This document shows positions 1-9,085 of a DNA stretch of 64,000 nt, piece by piece (within the stretch, counting starts at the first letter, position 1; every line of letters starts with the position of its first letter). The position numbers and the translations under genes are program-made. The notes under the pieces are model-generated. The model did no database searches and was not told the origin of the DNA. It worked only from the letters and a program-made list of their open reading frames with translations. This DNA is from Lodderomyces elongisporus (taxonomy: Eukaryota > Ascomycota > Pichiomycetes > Serinales > Debaryomycetaceae), in NCBI RefSeq assembly GCF_030384665.1, contig NC_083673.1, forward strand, positions 310,001-374,000, read 5' to 3'.

Positions 1-51
1 TGTATGAATCTTGTTGTAGATCCAATCGAGGTTTATGTGGATAAGCAATAG
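1..51 (+). CDS. Possible 3' end of an upstream gene (partial)
   Basis: The first 17 codons of frame 1 are open and end in TAG at 49-51, reading roughly CMNLVVDPIEVYVDKQ. The composition looks more protein-like than the T-rich DNA that follows. The fragment is too short to assign to a family, and both other readings on the opposite strand are also partly open, so this is only a suggestion that a + strand gene ends here. Confidence 0.25.
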   Translation, partial: CMNLVVDPIEVYVDKQ

Positions 52-2923
52 ATCTGGACCCTTCTTCTTGTATTATTGTTATTGTTATTGCTATTGTTGT
101 TGTTTTTTGCTACTGCCAGTTCTTTTCTGTTCTTCTTCTGCCTCTTCTTCTTGTGACTTTTCTTGCCCGTTCTTTTCACACTTTTAGATGTTGTTTCCGT
201 GTTTTTCCCAAGGGCCTAACACAGTGTAAGTGTTTATTCCTTATACAATCCTTAAACCTTGTTTGTGGTAATAATCAAAGGGCCTCGTAAATAGTTGATA
301 TGATATATGCCCGCAATTGATTCTATGCTACCGATGTTGTTTACAAAAGTTGATTTATGTGTAAAGTCGTGGTTTTATTTCGTGTCTGTCTCTTTTTTTT
401 TTTGTATTTTTTTTTTCCTTCTTTTTGTTTGTCTTCGTATCTTTCTTTTCCTCTCTTTCTCTCTCTCTTTCTTTTATTGTCGCTTGTCTTGAATACTCTC
501 TCTCTCTCTCAAATTCTGTCTTTGATTTGTTTTGATTTTGTTTACTTTTGGGTGGTAGCGCTTACCACTTTTTCGTTTTCTATTTTATTTTTTATTTTTT
601 TACTCTCGTTGTATTCTCAAATTGCTTCACTTGTGCTTCCATCAACTTTTTACCTCCAAGTTTACCCTATCCTTATTGTAAAGAAGTTTATATGAATCAT
701 CCACGTTAGTTTTTTGGTAAAAAAAAACAACTTTCTACGTCTTTTAACCCAAGTTCCTTACCTCATCACATGTATGATTGGGGGTGGGGAAGTAGGGGGA
801 TAGAGGAGTTAGTTGCAGTAACAGTGACAGTAGCAGCAGCAGAGACTCAAAAGAAAAAGGGAGGAAATTGGGAAAAGGATGCGTTTAAAGTGTTGTTATT
901 GCCATCACCCACAGGTTGAATAAACTACATAGCTGAATTACTTTTTCTTTTTTTTTTTGACATCTAGAGAAGGAGAATAGGTTTCAATGCTAAAGTATAC
1001 AGCTCATTCTTTTGTATTTATAAACTTCCTCACTGTACTTAAAAAGAACAAGCTTTTGCTATCTAATTACATCGTCGTAATGATCCTGTGCTGTTGTTAT
1101 TTTTTTTATTTGTTTCGTTGTTTGTTTGTTAATTCTTTGCTCTTTCTATCCAAGATTATTTTGATTATTGAAGGTCTTCCAAAAAGGTGTTGTAGTAAGT
1201 CCCTCTTGAATGTTTTTACAATATGAGTTAAGGGTGCTCTCTCTCTAAAACAAATTACAATAACAATGTCGTGGTGTCAAGTATTTGGTTGCAAAACCCT
1301 GTAAAAAAAAATAAGTTAGAAATAAAAATAAAATATCTCATAGAAAGGAAAACGTACAAAACTTTTAGACATAGAAAGAAAGAACGAAAGAAACAAACAA
1401 ACAAACAAATTATTAATGTACATTTCATATACAATACCAATTTTTTTGGTTGTAAAAAGGTACAGTTGATGCTATTGGTTTCACTTTTCACTATTGTTTC
1501 TTTTACAAAGTTGTAAAGATTTGAAGCAATTGATCACGTTGAAGGGTGTTGACTAGAGAACAACATTATGCCGCTGTGTGAAGAAACCGAAAAAAACAAA
1601 CAAACAAAGACTATAACAAAATAAGAATCAGAATACAAACAATAAAGAAGCAGATTGCAGAACTTTAGTTAGTTTCAACAGAAGGAGTTTAGAAGGAAAA
1701 AGCAAAGGAAAAGAGGTCAATGAGAACATCAACAAGTGAATAGTTGCCATCTTTCTCATCTCTGAATACTAAATTTAATATTCCAGTTTCCACCCTAGCA
1801 CATTGGTCGGGATAGTCAAAAAAAAAAGGAAAGATCTGTTGAAACTTCTTCATAATGTACTGCAAATATAAAAGGTCATGTTTTTTTTCTTATTTTCTTT
1901 TGGGAAGTAATTGTTAACTGTTATTGTTGTCTCTCTTTTGTTTTTTGGCTGGTGCGTGATAGTTTATAATTTGCACAGTCTGTATTTTTTTTTGTGCTTC
2001 CTTTGTTGCTCAAAGAGATAAAAGATAAAATAGTATAGAGGAATCCCGGGTACACCGTAGTACAATGTGAGTAATCCGCGGGGCAAGGGAATGCGAGGCA
2101 GTATAGAGGTGGGGGGGGGGGGGAACAAAAAAACAAAAACAAAAACAAAAACATTTATTGCAAATAGTTTCCACCAGCCCATGTTCTATAACATTATTTC
2201 AGAACTTTATTACGATCCTCATGTTGAAGCTGTCTCTGTTTACAATCATGCTCACAAGGTGTATTTCACAATTAGAATAAGTGATAATAATCATTTTTTG
2301 AGATAAGGGGAAACAAGTTATGTGGGCAGCACAGGATTCGCACTCCTTTTGTATGTATTTATATGTTTATATATTTTAGTAGCATAACGTGTATGTATGT
2401 ATGTATATTTATATATGTTTACATTCACTATACATAATGTTTCTTTTTTTTCTCTCTTCTTTTCGTTCTCTGTTGTTGTTGTTGTTGTTGTATGTTTTTG
2501 CGCATTTTGTGAGATTAAGAGTATGCGAGCTTTTTTTTTTTTGGTTTCTGCTATTGTTGTGCTTGACGTTCTAAAATAGGTTGACAAAAACAGTTGAGAC
2601 TAAAACCCAGCCCAACTCAAAAGCAACACTAAGGTAAAATTCTCAAACAACTCAATACACGCTTCAAACAACTCAATACACGCTTCAAACAACTCAATAC
2701 ACGCTTCAAACAGGTTGAAAACAAGTTAAAAACTAGTTAAAAAACTAGTCTACTCTCTGCCCACCATAATATAGGTATACAAGTTGCAATAAGTCCAACA
2801 CCAGTTTTAGCTTAGTTTGTCACCTTGATCAAACCCCTTTAATTTTCTTTCTTTTTTGTCCTCAATACTATTTCTACAACATAGGACAACATTTACAAAG
2901 AAGTCACATTATATGATACAACA
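52..2923. other. Intergenic region, 2.9 kb, low complexity
   Basis: No convincing gene. Open frames here are poly-Phe/Leu/Ser translations of T-rich DNA. The stretch holds a 13-nt G run (2111-2123) followed by a CAAAAA-type repeat, (GTAT)n around 2392, (GTT)n around 2470, and a 21-nt tandem repeat at 2644-2706. It presumably contains the promoter of the Whi5-family gene that starts at 2924. Confidence 0.7.
2644..2711. repeat. 21-nt tandem repeat, 3 perfect copies
   Basis: Three head-to-tail identical 21-nt units occupy 2644-2664, 2665-2685 and 2686-2706, with the first five bases of a fourth. Each unit contains ACTCAATACACG. The array lies about 215 bp upstream of the Whi5-family start codon, in its likely promoter or leader. 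Confidence 0.9.
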
Positions 2924-2927
2924 ATGA
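2913..2927 (+). promoter_or_regulatory. Four-codon uORF overlapping the Whi5-family start
   Basis: ATG ATA CAA CAA TGA begins 11 nt before the main ATG and its stop overlaps that ATG in the arrangement ATGA. If included in the mRNA it would be met first by scanning ribosomes. Transcript boundaries are unknown. Confidence 0.5.
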
Positions 2928-4609
2928 GCAAACCATCAACACCAGTCACCTCTCCCAAATTGCAACAAACATCCACCACGGGAGCAAACGATGCTGCCAC
3001 TTCCACAGTTTCTTCCTCGGTTTCATCCACGGTTCTACCGTCCATAATTTCAACAGTTGCCAACTCTGACAACAAAGATGACAACAAAGATGACAACGGC
3101 AGTGGCAATGGAAAAAGCAGTACCCAACCTACAAGCGAAAGTAGCAACAATAATGGCCATAATTTCAGCAACACCACTAGCTCACGACCTGCAAGTTATT
3201 CACATGTCCAATTAGATAAGCCGATTTTGAATCCACCAGCAACCCCTTCACCACCAAACCGAAAACGAGTATCTGCAACATTTGTTAAAACTCCCGAACA
3301 ACAATCAAAAGAATCTAGCGGACTTAAAAGAAACTCTGTGCAACTCCCGTTTACCCCGTCATATAAACGAACTAGTACCGGTGGCTTCCGATCTCCAGAT
3401 GGGAAATTATCATACCACAATGTCAATTCTCCTTACAGTGCAGCCCACCTATTGAAAACTCCACGCCATTCCCTAATTGATGACGACTCGCTTGATAATG
3501 ATAATGACCACGACAATGACAATGATAACAATGATGAGGAAAATGGAAGGAAGTTGAAGATGATAAAGACTCCACAGTATTTGAACACAGCCAAGCGCTT
3601 GTTTCAAAATGACGACTCTTTAGCAGCATCCCAATTGCAACTGCAACTGCAACTGCAACTTCAGCAGCAAGCGACATACTCAGCATCTAGTCCTCCACGA
3701 GATAACAATTTTCTGGAGATTAGCTCACAATTGAAAAACAAATTGTCTTCGGCATTTGGGAAATTACAAAAAGACGAAGCGCTGCTGCACCCGCTGCCGC
3801 ACAAAATTACATTTACTGAATTATCTTTTGATTCACAAACTTCTCCAACTAAAAAGTATAATCCTGAGACTAAAATGAAGCTCGAGAGTACTTGGGTTCC
3901 AACAAAAACACTCAACAGAGCCAATTTGAATTTACAAACTCTACAACTGTCCCCATTTCCAAATCAACCATTGTCATCAACCACATCAACCACATCACCA
4001 GCACCAACAAGTGCTTCTACTTTAGGAGTCTCGCCCAGGAAAGAACACTTTGGATTTAGGTCAAACACCACTTCGCCATTGAAAAACTCGCCAGTGCTAA
4101 AGCAGTCGGCAAATTTAGCTTCCATCTCTAGATTAAATGATATGCCTTCGCCGGATGAAGAATCTAACGCACAAGCAGCATTACTCGCCGCTTTATCACG
4201 ACTGAAACGCAAGTCATTCTCGTCGAACCCAGAGGAAACTCGAAATAATAATGGTTATGCTAGTAGTGGTAATCATCAACAACAGCGTGATCATCCACAT
4301 CATAATCCACAATATAATGCACATCATCGCCAGAGCCACGACCACAGTAGGAACCATAGTCTTGGAGGTAATAACCCGCCTCTACAAACTACTAATGCAC
4401 CACCATTAAATATAAACACTGATATTAAGTTACCTCCAATAAGACCTAGATCGTCATTTGACGATAAGAACAACGAGAAAGATGCTGTATATTCATTAAT
4501 GGCCCTAGCTTCGCCTCAAGCAGTAGGGTCAAGGCGAGGAGTGGTTTTCAATGACGAAACAGACGATGATGAAGGCAATGTTTCTGATGAAACAGTTGAT
4601 GAAGATTAG
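2924..4609 (+). CDS. Whi5/Nrm1-family G1/S transcriptional repressor
   Basis: Predicted 561-residue nuclear corepressor of the G1/S transcription factors SBF/MBF. The diagnostic part is a short Whi5-type domain at about residues 266-302, with a QLKNKLSSAFGKLQ helix followed by PHKITFTELSF. The rest is disordered: Ser/Thr/Asn-rich N-terminus, an Asp/Asn acidic stretch near 190-205, a Gln/Leu run (CAACTG repeats) near 235, and a His/Asn-rich segment near 450-480. About twenty Ser-Pro or Thr-Pro sites (KTPEQ, KTPRH, KTPQY, SPRK and others) fit cyclin-dependent kinase control, as known for Whi5 and Nrm1. Which of the two it corresponds to cannot be decided here. The ATG at 2924 is overlapped by a four-codon upstream ORF (2913-2927). 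Confidence 0.75.
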   Translation: MSKPSTPVTSPKLQQTSTTGANDAATSTVSSSVSSTVLPSIISTVANSDNKDDNKDDNGSGNGKSSTQPTSESSNNNGHNFSNTTSSRPASYSHVQLDKPILNPPATPSPPNRKRVSATFVKTPEQQSKESSGLKRNSVQLPFTPSYKRTSTGGFRSPDGKLSYHNVNSPYSAAHLLKTPRHSLIDDDSLDNDNDHDNDNDNNDEENGRKLKMIKTPQYLNTAKRLFQNDDSLAASQLQLQLQLQLQQQATYSASSPPRDNNFLEISSQLKNKLSSAFGKLQKDEALLHPLPHKITFTELSFDSQTSPTKKYNPETKMKLESTWVPTKTLNRANLNLQTLQLSPFPNQPLSSTTSTTSPAPTSASTLGVSPRKEHFGFRSNTTSPLKNSPVLKQSANLASISRLNDMPSPDEESNAQAALLAALSRLKRKSFSSNPEETRNNNGYASSGNHQQQRDHPHHNPQYNAHHRQSHDHSRNHSLGGNNPPLQTTNAPPLNINTDIKLPPIRPRSSFDDKNNEKDAVYSLMALASPQAVGSRRGVVFNDETDDDEGNVSDETVDED

Positions 4610-4663
4610 ATGAGAAATAAAATTCAAACGGCTAAATGGAGAAAGAGTTTTTTTGATGCCAAA

Positions 4664-4751
4664 TGCTCGAGGCTTGATGCTCGAGGCTAGATGCTCGAGG
4701 CTTGGTGCTCGAGGCTTGGTGCTCGAGGCTTGGTGCTCGAGGCTTGATGCT
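4664..4751. repeat. 14-nt tandem repeat, 6 copies, each with CTCGAG
   Basis: Six consecutive 14-nt units (4664-4747) of the form TGCTCGAGGCTTGR, with a truncated seventh. Units differ only in the last 3-4 bases. Every unit carries the palindrome CTCGAG, so the array can fold in several registers. It begins 55 nt after the stop codon of the Whi5-family gene, probably in its 3' UTR. The period is not a multiple of three, so it is not coding. Confidence 0.9.
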
Positions 4752-4999
4752 AAAGAGATTTTCATTTTTTGTTTTCATTTTTTTTTTTTAAGTAGGAAAA
4801 CCATATTTCACCAAGGACAGTTGTTTTTTGTATAATATCTTTAGCCAGTATATACTTTTCGAAATACGCACTCGAAACAATCTAGGAACAATCCAGTAAC
4901 AAATTTATTAAGCATGATTACGTATTGTCAAATAATTAATATGTCAAACAAATCCACCTCAGACTAGATGAAAACAGAACAAAAACACGAATTTTTTTG

Positions 5000-5032
5000 A
5001 TTCGGCAGGGGCGTCTACCCCTTATTCGGCAG
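5000..5032. promoter_or_regulatory. ATTCGGCAG direct repeat flanking paired STRE-like sites
   Basis: ATTCGGCAG occurs at 5000-5008 and 5024-5032. Between them lie AGGGG (5007-5011) and CCCCT (5018-5022), which are inverted copies of the yeast stress-response element core. The cluster sits about 330-360 bp upstream of the beta-mannosidase ATG. Binding is inferred only from the motif. Confidence 0.4.
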
Positions 5033-5350
5033 CTCTTTACTTTCAGCAACGTACTCTCCTTTCAACCCCCCCTTTTTTACTTCACCCACTTTACTTCCGC
5101 TTAACCACCCTCCCTCACCCTACCCATTTTATACCCCGGTTTTCATGCGCTAAGTTTCCTTTTTCCTTTCCCCACCATTCTTTTTTTTTTCTTTTTTAAT
5201 TACTCCTCCCCCAACCTTTCCCTTGCAATGTTTATTCCCCTCTGTTCATATGTAAAGGTTAGTACTATATTAACGAGCATTAACATATTTCCACCCTTAC
5301 AACCTTCCAGCTCCCGCTCTATCAATTTCACTTAATTAAATTTTTATCAA

Positions 5351-5356
5351 ATGTGA
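5351..5356 (+). promoter_or_regulatory. Minimal start-stop uORF before beta-mannosidase
   Basis: ATG is directly followed by TGA, and the main ATG lies only 4 nt further on at 5361. If transcribed, this one-codon uORF could stall ribosomes or lower initiation at the main start. Confidence 0.45.
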
Positions 5357-5360
5357 CTGA

Positions 5361-8198
5361 ATGAGACAATTATCAAATTGGCAATTTCAATTGCCATCTT
5401 TTCAAAACTTTAGCCATATCACCAATGCTGACAACTTCTACCCACAAACAACTCCACCATTGTTTTACAACTACAAGGATGATATTCCGATGCAAATAGT
5501 TTTGGATAAATGGTACGATTCCGACCCACATTGTAACGGAGGACATCAAATACACCTGGATTTATTATATAATAAATTAATTGTTGATCCCTTTTCAAAC
5601 GATTTTGCAGAAGGAATGCAATGGATTGGTAAAGTGCAGTGGGTATACCGATGTCGATTTAATATATCAGATATCAGCACAATTGGATCCGCAATGGGTA
5701 CTACTGTTGGTTCCACAATGACTGCAACAACACAAATTCAAAATTCTTTAGGTACTGTTGATGATGACACTTTCACACAGAATGCAACCTTGATTTTTGA
5801 AGGGTTGGACACAATAGCACATGTGACCCTTAACAATGAATCCATTCTTGATTCTCACAATGCATTTCACAATCACATTGTTCCCGTCAACCTACTGCAA
5901 GCAAATGAATTGATTATTCATTTCGAAAGTAGTTGGAGTTATGGAAAGGAAATGGAAAATAGACATGGTAAAATCCCAGAGGATCATTGTTGGAACGGGG
6001 ATTGTAGTCGATTGTATGTGAGAAAACCGCAATACCAGTATGGTTGGGATTGGGGACCAAAATTATTAACGTGCGGGCCATGGAAACCAGTGAAGTTGGT
6101 TGTAGAAGAATATCTTATTGAAAATAGTATTGAAGATCTTATTCCAGCCTTTATTGAAGATTTTTTTGTAAACTACGAGTTGATTGACAATGATGCTAAA
6201 GTTTGGTTCCTTTTGAGATGGTTACAACCTACAAAGAGGAAAGTGACAACAACAAACATTGCAGCAAAAATAATAGTGAAATTAGAGCATGATGTGGTTC
6301 TAAATAAAGTCTTGTCAATTGAAGAATTTGACAATACTTTTGGTTCCAACAAAGCAAATAGAAATAAATCTGCAACAGTATTTACGTTACAAAATGTAAA
6401 GTTGTGGTATCCTTATAAATTGGGGAAACCTACATTATACACTATTCAACTATATTTCAATGACAAGTTGGTGTCAACGCAACAAGTTGGATTTCGAAAA
6501 GTAGAATTGATTCAAAAGCCAGACACGTATGGTGAATCATTTTATTTCAAAATTAATAATATTCCGGTACAAATGCTTGGTTCGAATTGGATACCCCCTC
6601 ACTACTTTCATAACAAGGTCAACTTAACTACATATGAAAATTTACTCGAGTTGGTTGTAAAGTCGAATCAAAACATGATTAGGGTATGGGGAGGTGGCCA
6701 ATATGAAAACAACGAGTTTTATGCAAAGTGTGATGAGATGGGTATAATGGTGTGGCAGGATTTCATGTTTGCTTGTGGTGTTTATCCTAATAATCCGTTC
6801 TTTCTTGAACTGGTGCAGAAGGAAGTTGAAGACCAATTGATTAAATTGCATCATTTTGCAAGTATAGTTATCTTTGCTGGAAACAATGAAGATTACCAAA
6901 TTGCAGATGCGTTACAGCTAGATATCCATAATTCAACTCAATTTCCTGCCGGAGTGATTTATGAAACATTGATTCCAGATTTGGTGAAAGAGTTCTGCAA
7001 CCAAGTTGTATATAGGTTTGGGTCACCTTACTCAGACACAAATCACAGTTCATATGATTTATCTATTGGTGATTCCCACCAATGGGAAGTGTGGCACGGT
7101 TCCCGCAAGCCTTATCAAAATTGGCCGGAATTGGCTGCAAGGTTTATCAGTGAATTTGGAATGTTGGCATTTCCCTCGGAAGGTTTATTAGCAAAATATA
7201 TATCTTTTAAAGAGCTCTATTTGAATCTGACTATATTGCAGTATCACAATAAAGCAATGAATGGTGCAGTTAATTTAGAGCATTACGTGTTGTCAAATTT
7301 TGATAAACCTACTGATTTGAAGTTATCAAAATGGATTTATTTAACGCAATTGGTGCAAATGGAAGCCACAAGTCAAGCTTTCCGATATTGGAGACGCAAA
7401 TGGCAAGATTATGAAGTTGGTGGGGTTTTGGTTTGGCAATTAAATGACTGTTGGCCAGCTATATCGTGGTCAATTATTGATTTTCTAGGAGTGCCGAAAT
7501 TGAGTTACTATGGTCTTAAAAGAGAACTAGCCGATTCCGCAATTTCTGCATATCGACATCAAAGCAACTCCAAGACAATTTCGAAAGAGGCCCAAAGTGA
7601 AGAGAAACGCCAAATTGTTTTAAAAAATAATAAAGCATTTTACAAAGTAGAAACAACTTTATTGGATGTGTGGGCTTTTGTTTGTGATGACTCAGATTTA
7701 ACATTGGAAATCCAAGCTTTTGATGCAAATAGTGGTGATCATGTCTTGACATATAGGAAATCCAACTTAAGCTTGGTTCCCCATTCGGTTAATGAGCTTT
7801 TGGTGGATCAACGTTTTGATTGGTTGGGAAAAGATAATAAGATACTTTGTTTACGATTAATTGATAATCATGGCGAGGTAATTGCTAGGTCAAGCGATTG
7901 GCCACAACCTCTCAAACTATTAAAATTTACTAAACTTGGCAAAGGTTTAGAGATTTCTATTCTTGAAGTGAGCCAAGATGAGGGATCAAGGAATGGTGAA
8001 AATTGTCAGGTTGATATACAGTTGACGACAAATAAACCAGTTAAAGGTTTAGAACTATATATCGAAGGACACAATCAGTGCATATGCGATGAAAATGGAA
8101 TTGATTTGTTTCCCAATGACCCTCAAATTGTTAGTATCAATGGTCTTTGTGAAGAAGATGTACATAAAGTGAAATACAGACACTTGGGTGACTTGTAA
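5361..8198 (+). CDS. Beta-mannosidase, glycoside hydrolase family 2
   Basis: Predicted 945-residue enzyme that removes terminal beta-1,4-mannose from manno-oligosaccharides or N-glycan remnants. N-terminal sugar-binding domain motifs are present (IHxDLL, DPF, MQWIGKVQWVYR), then the central GH2 core: WGGGQYENNEFY, GIMVWQDFMFACGVYP, the acid/base motif GNNE with Glu510, and the nucleophile motif SEFG with Glu598. GVLVWQLNDCWPAISWS follows. Length fits fungal beta-mannosidases (about 850-940). No signal peptide is evident, suggesting an intracellular enzyme. CTG codons at 6810-6812 and 7227-7229 fall where relatives have Ser, so read them as Ser. A start-stop ATGTGA at 5351-5356 precedes the ATG. 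A GAA microsatellite follows the stop. Confidence 0.93.
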   Translation: MRQLSNWQFQLPSFQNFSHITNADNFYPQTTPPLFYNYKDDIPMQIVLDKWYDSDPHCNGGHQIHLDLLYNKLIVDPFSNDFAEGMQWIGKVQWVYRCRFNISDISTIGSAMGTTVGSTMTATTQIQNSLGTVDDDTFTQNATLIFEGLDTIAHVTLNNESILDSHNAFHNHIVPVNLLQANELIIHFESSWSYGKEMENRHGKIPEDHCWNGDCSRLYVRKPQYQYGWDWGPKLLTCGPWKPVKLVVEEYLIENSIEDLIPAFIEDFFVNYELIDNDAKVWFLLRWLQPTKRKVTTTNIAAKIIVKLEHDVVLNKVLSIEEFDNTFGSNKANRNKSATVFTLQNVKLWYPYKLGKPTLYTIQLYFNDKLVSTQQVGFRKVELIQKPDTYGESFYFKINNIPVQMLGSNWIPPHYFHNKVNLTTYENLLELVVKSNQNMIRVWGGGQYENNEFYAKCDEMGIMVWQDFMFACGVYPNNPFFLELVQKEVEDQLIKLHHFASIVIFAGNNEDYQIADALQLDIHNSTQFPAGVIYETLIPDLVKEFCNQVVYRFGSPYSDTNHSSYDLSIGDSHQWEVWHGSRKPYQNWPELAARFISEFGMLAFPSEGLLAKYISFKELYLNLTILQYHNKAMNGAVNLEHYVLSNFDKPTDLKLSKWIYLTQLVQMEATSQAFRYWRRKWQDYEVGGVLVWQLNDCWPAISWSIIDFLGVPKLSYYGLKRELADSAISAYRHQSNSKTISKEAQSEEKRQIVLKNNKAFYKVETTLLDVWAFVCDDSDLTLEIQAFDANSGDHVLTYRKSNLSLVPHSVNELLVDQRFDWLGKDNKILCLRLIDNHGEVIARSSDWPQPLKLLKFTKLGKGLEISILEVSQDEGSRNGENCQVDIQLTTNKPVKGLELYIEGHNQCICDENGIDLFPNDPQIVSINGLCEEDVHKVKYRHLGDL

Positions 8199-8216
8199 TA
8201 CACACAGAAGAAGAAG

Positions 8217-8248
<32 letters not shown>

Positions 8249-9085
8249 GAAGTAAAAGTTTTTTGTTATTGCTTGTTATAAAATGTTTTTTCATACTGCT
8301 TTTTTTTTTCAAATAACAGTAAGAGTTTGTGAGGGCAAGATCTACAATATATGAATGTAAATTGGACACAGACTAGAAACCACAAATAAAGGCTTAGTAA
8401 TAACAGTACTGAGGATGATAAAGGGTGCAAAACTGATTGGATTCTGTTGTTGTTATCTCTCTATTTGCTTTTCCCTTTTTGTTTCTTGTATATTTTTAAA
8501 AATATAAGCCAATGATGAAATTGATAACTTTGATTATCCCATATGTAGGTCATCGATATATTGGATCTTTTTTTTTGTGACTAAGCTTGAAGGAGTGGTA
8601 TCATGTGACATTATGTAAAGCTGTGAAAATATTTAATTTCTTTTTTTTTTCCTTTTTTTTTTTGGGTTCTTGCGGAAGTTTTTTCCAAATCCATCTTCTT
8701 ATCTCGTTTGGGAATTAGTAATCCATTTACTAAGTAAAAAATCTACGGGCAGTGTACAATTATATATACAAATATATATATATATAGACAATTACTTTCA
8801 CCATCTATTTTGATACATATTTTTCAACTACTGATTCAGCCGTAAAAGTTTTTCATAAGCCAGTTGAGAATCTTTCTGTTTGATTTTATTTCACACCCCT
8901 TCCCCAACAAAAGCATATAGCAATATATACTATCAAGGAGAACACGTCATTGCCTTGAGTAACATAGATTTTATTTATTCACAACATTGCTATTCAAAGT
9001 GATCATCACTAAAACCACCACCACCACCACCACCACAACAACAACAACAAAAACAAAAACAAAAACAATAATAGTAACAACGACG
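8199..9085. other. Intergenic region upstream of DRE2
   Basis: Contains the GAA/AGA microsatellite just after the beta-mannosidase stop (8206-8246), T-rich tracts, an AT-rich TATA-like run near 8760-8786, and a CCA/ACA repeat (about 9014-9050) immediately upstream of the DRE2 ATG. The last 33 codons before that ATG are open from a TTG, but are almost entirely Thr/Lys repeat and are taken as leader. Confidence 0.65.
8206..8246. repeat. (AGA)n microsatellite, about 13.7 copies
   Basis: Uninterrupted AGA/GAA run of 41 nt starting 8 nt after the beta-mannosidase stop codon. Purine-only on this strand. Confidence 0.95.

Larger units (their letters stand above)
4610..5360. other. Intergenic region between Whi5-family gene and beta-mannosidase
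   Basis: Holds the 14-nt tandem repeat (4664-4747) in the 3' flank of the Whi5-family gene. It also holds a promoter for the beta-mannosidase gene with a long pyrimidine-rich tract (about 5060-5330) and a compact motif cluster at 5000-5032. No gene is seen. Confidence 0.7.

Noticed and set aside
2300..2360. tRNA-like T-arm (GTGCGAATCC on the minus strand)
   Set aside because: Stem pairing fails at the second position and no acceptor stem or A box is found at the right distance.
8987..9085. 33-codon N-terminal extension of Dre2 from a TTG
   Set aside because: Thr/Lys repeat from ACC/ACA microsatellites. The ATG at 9086 gives the normal Dre2 N-terminus.
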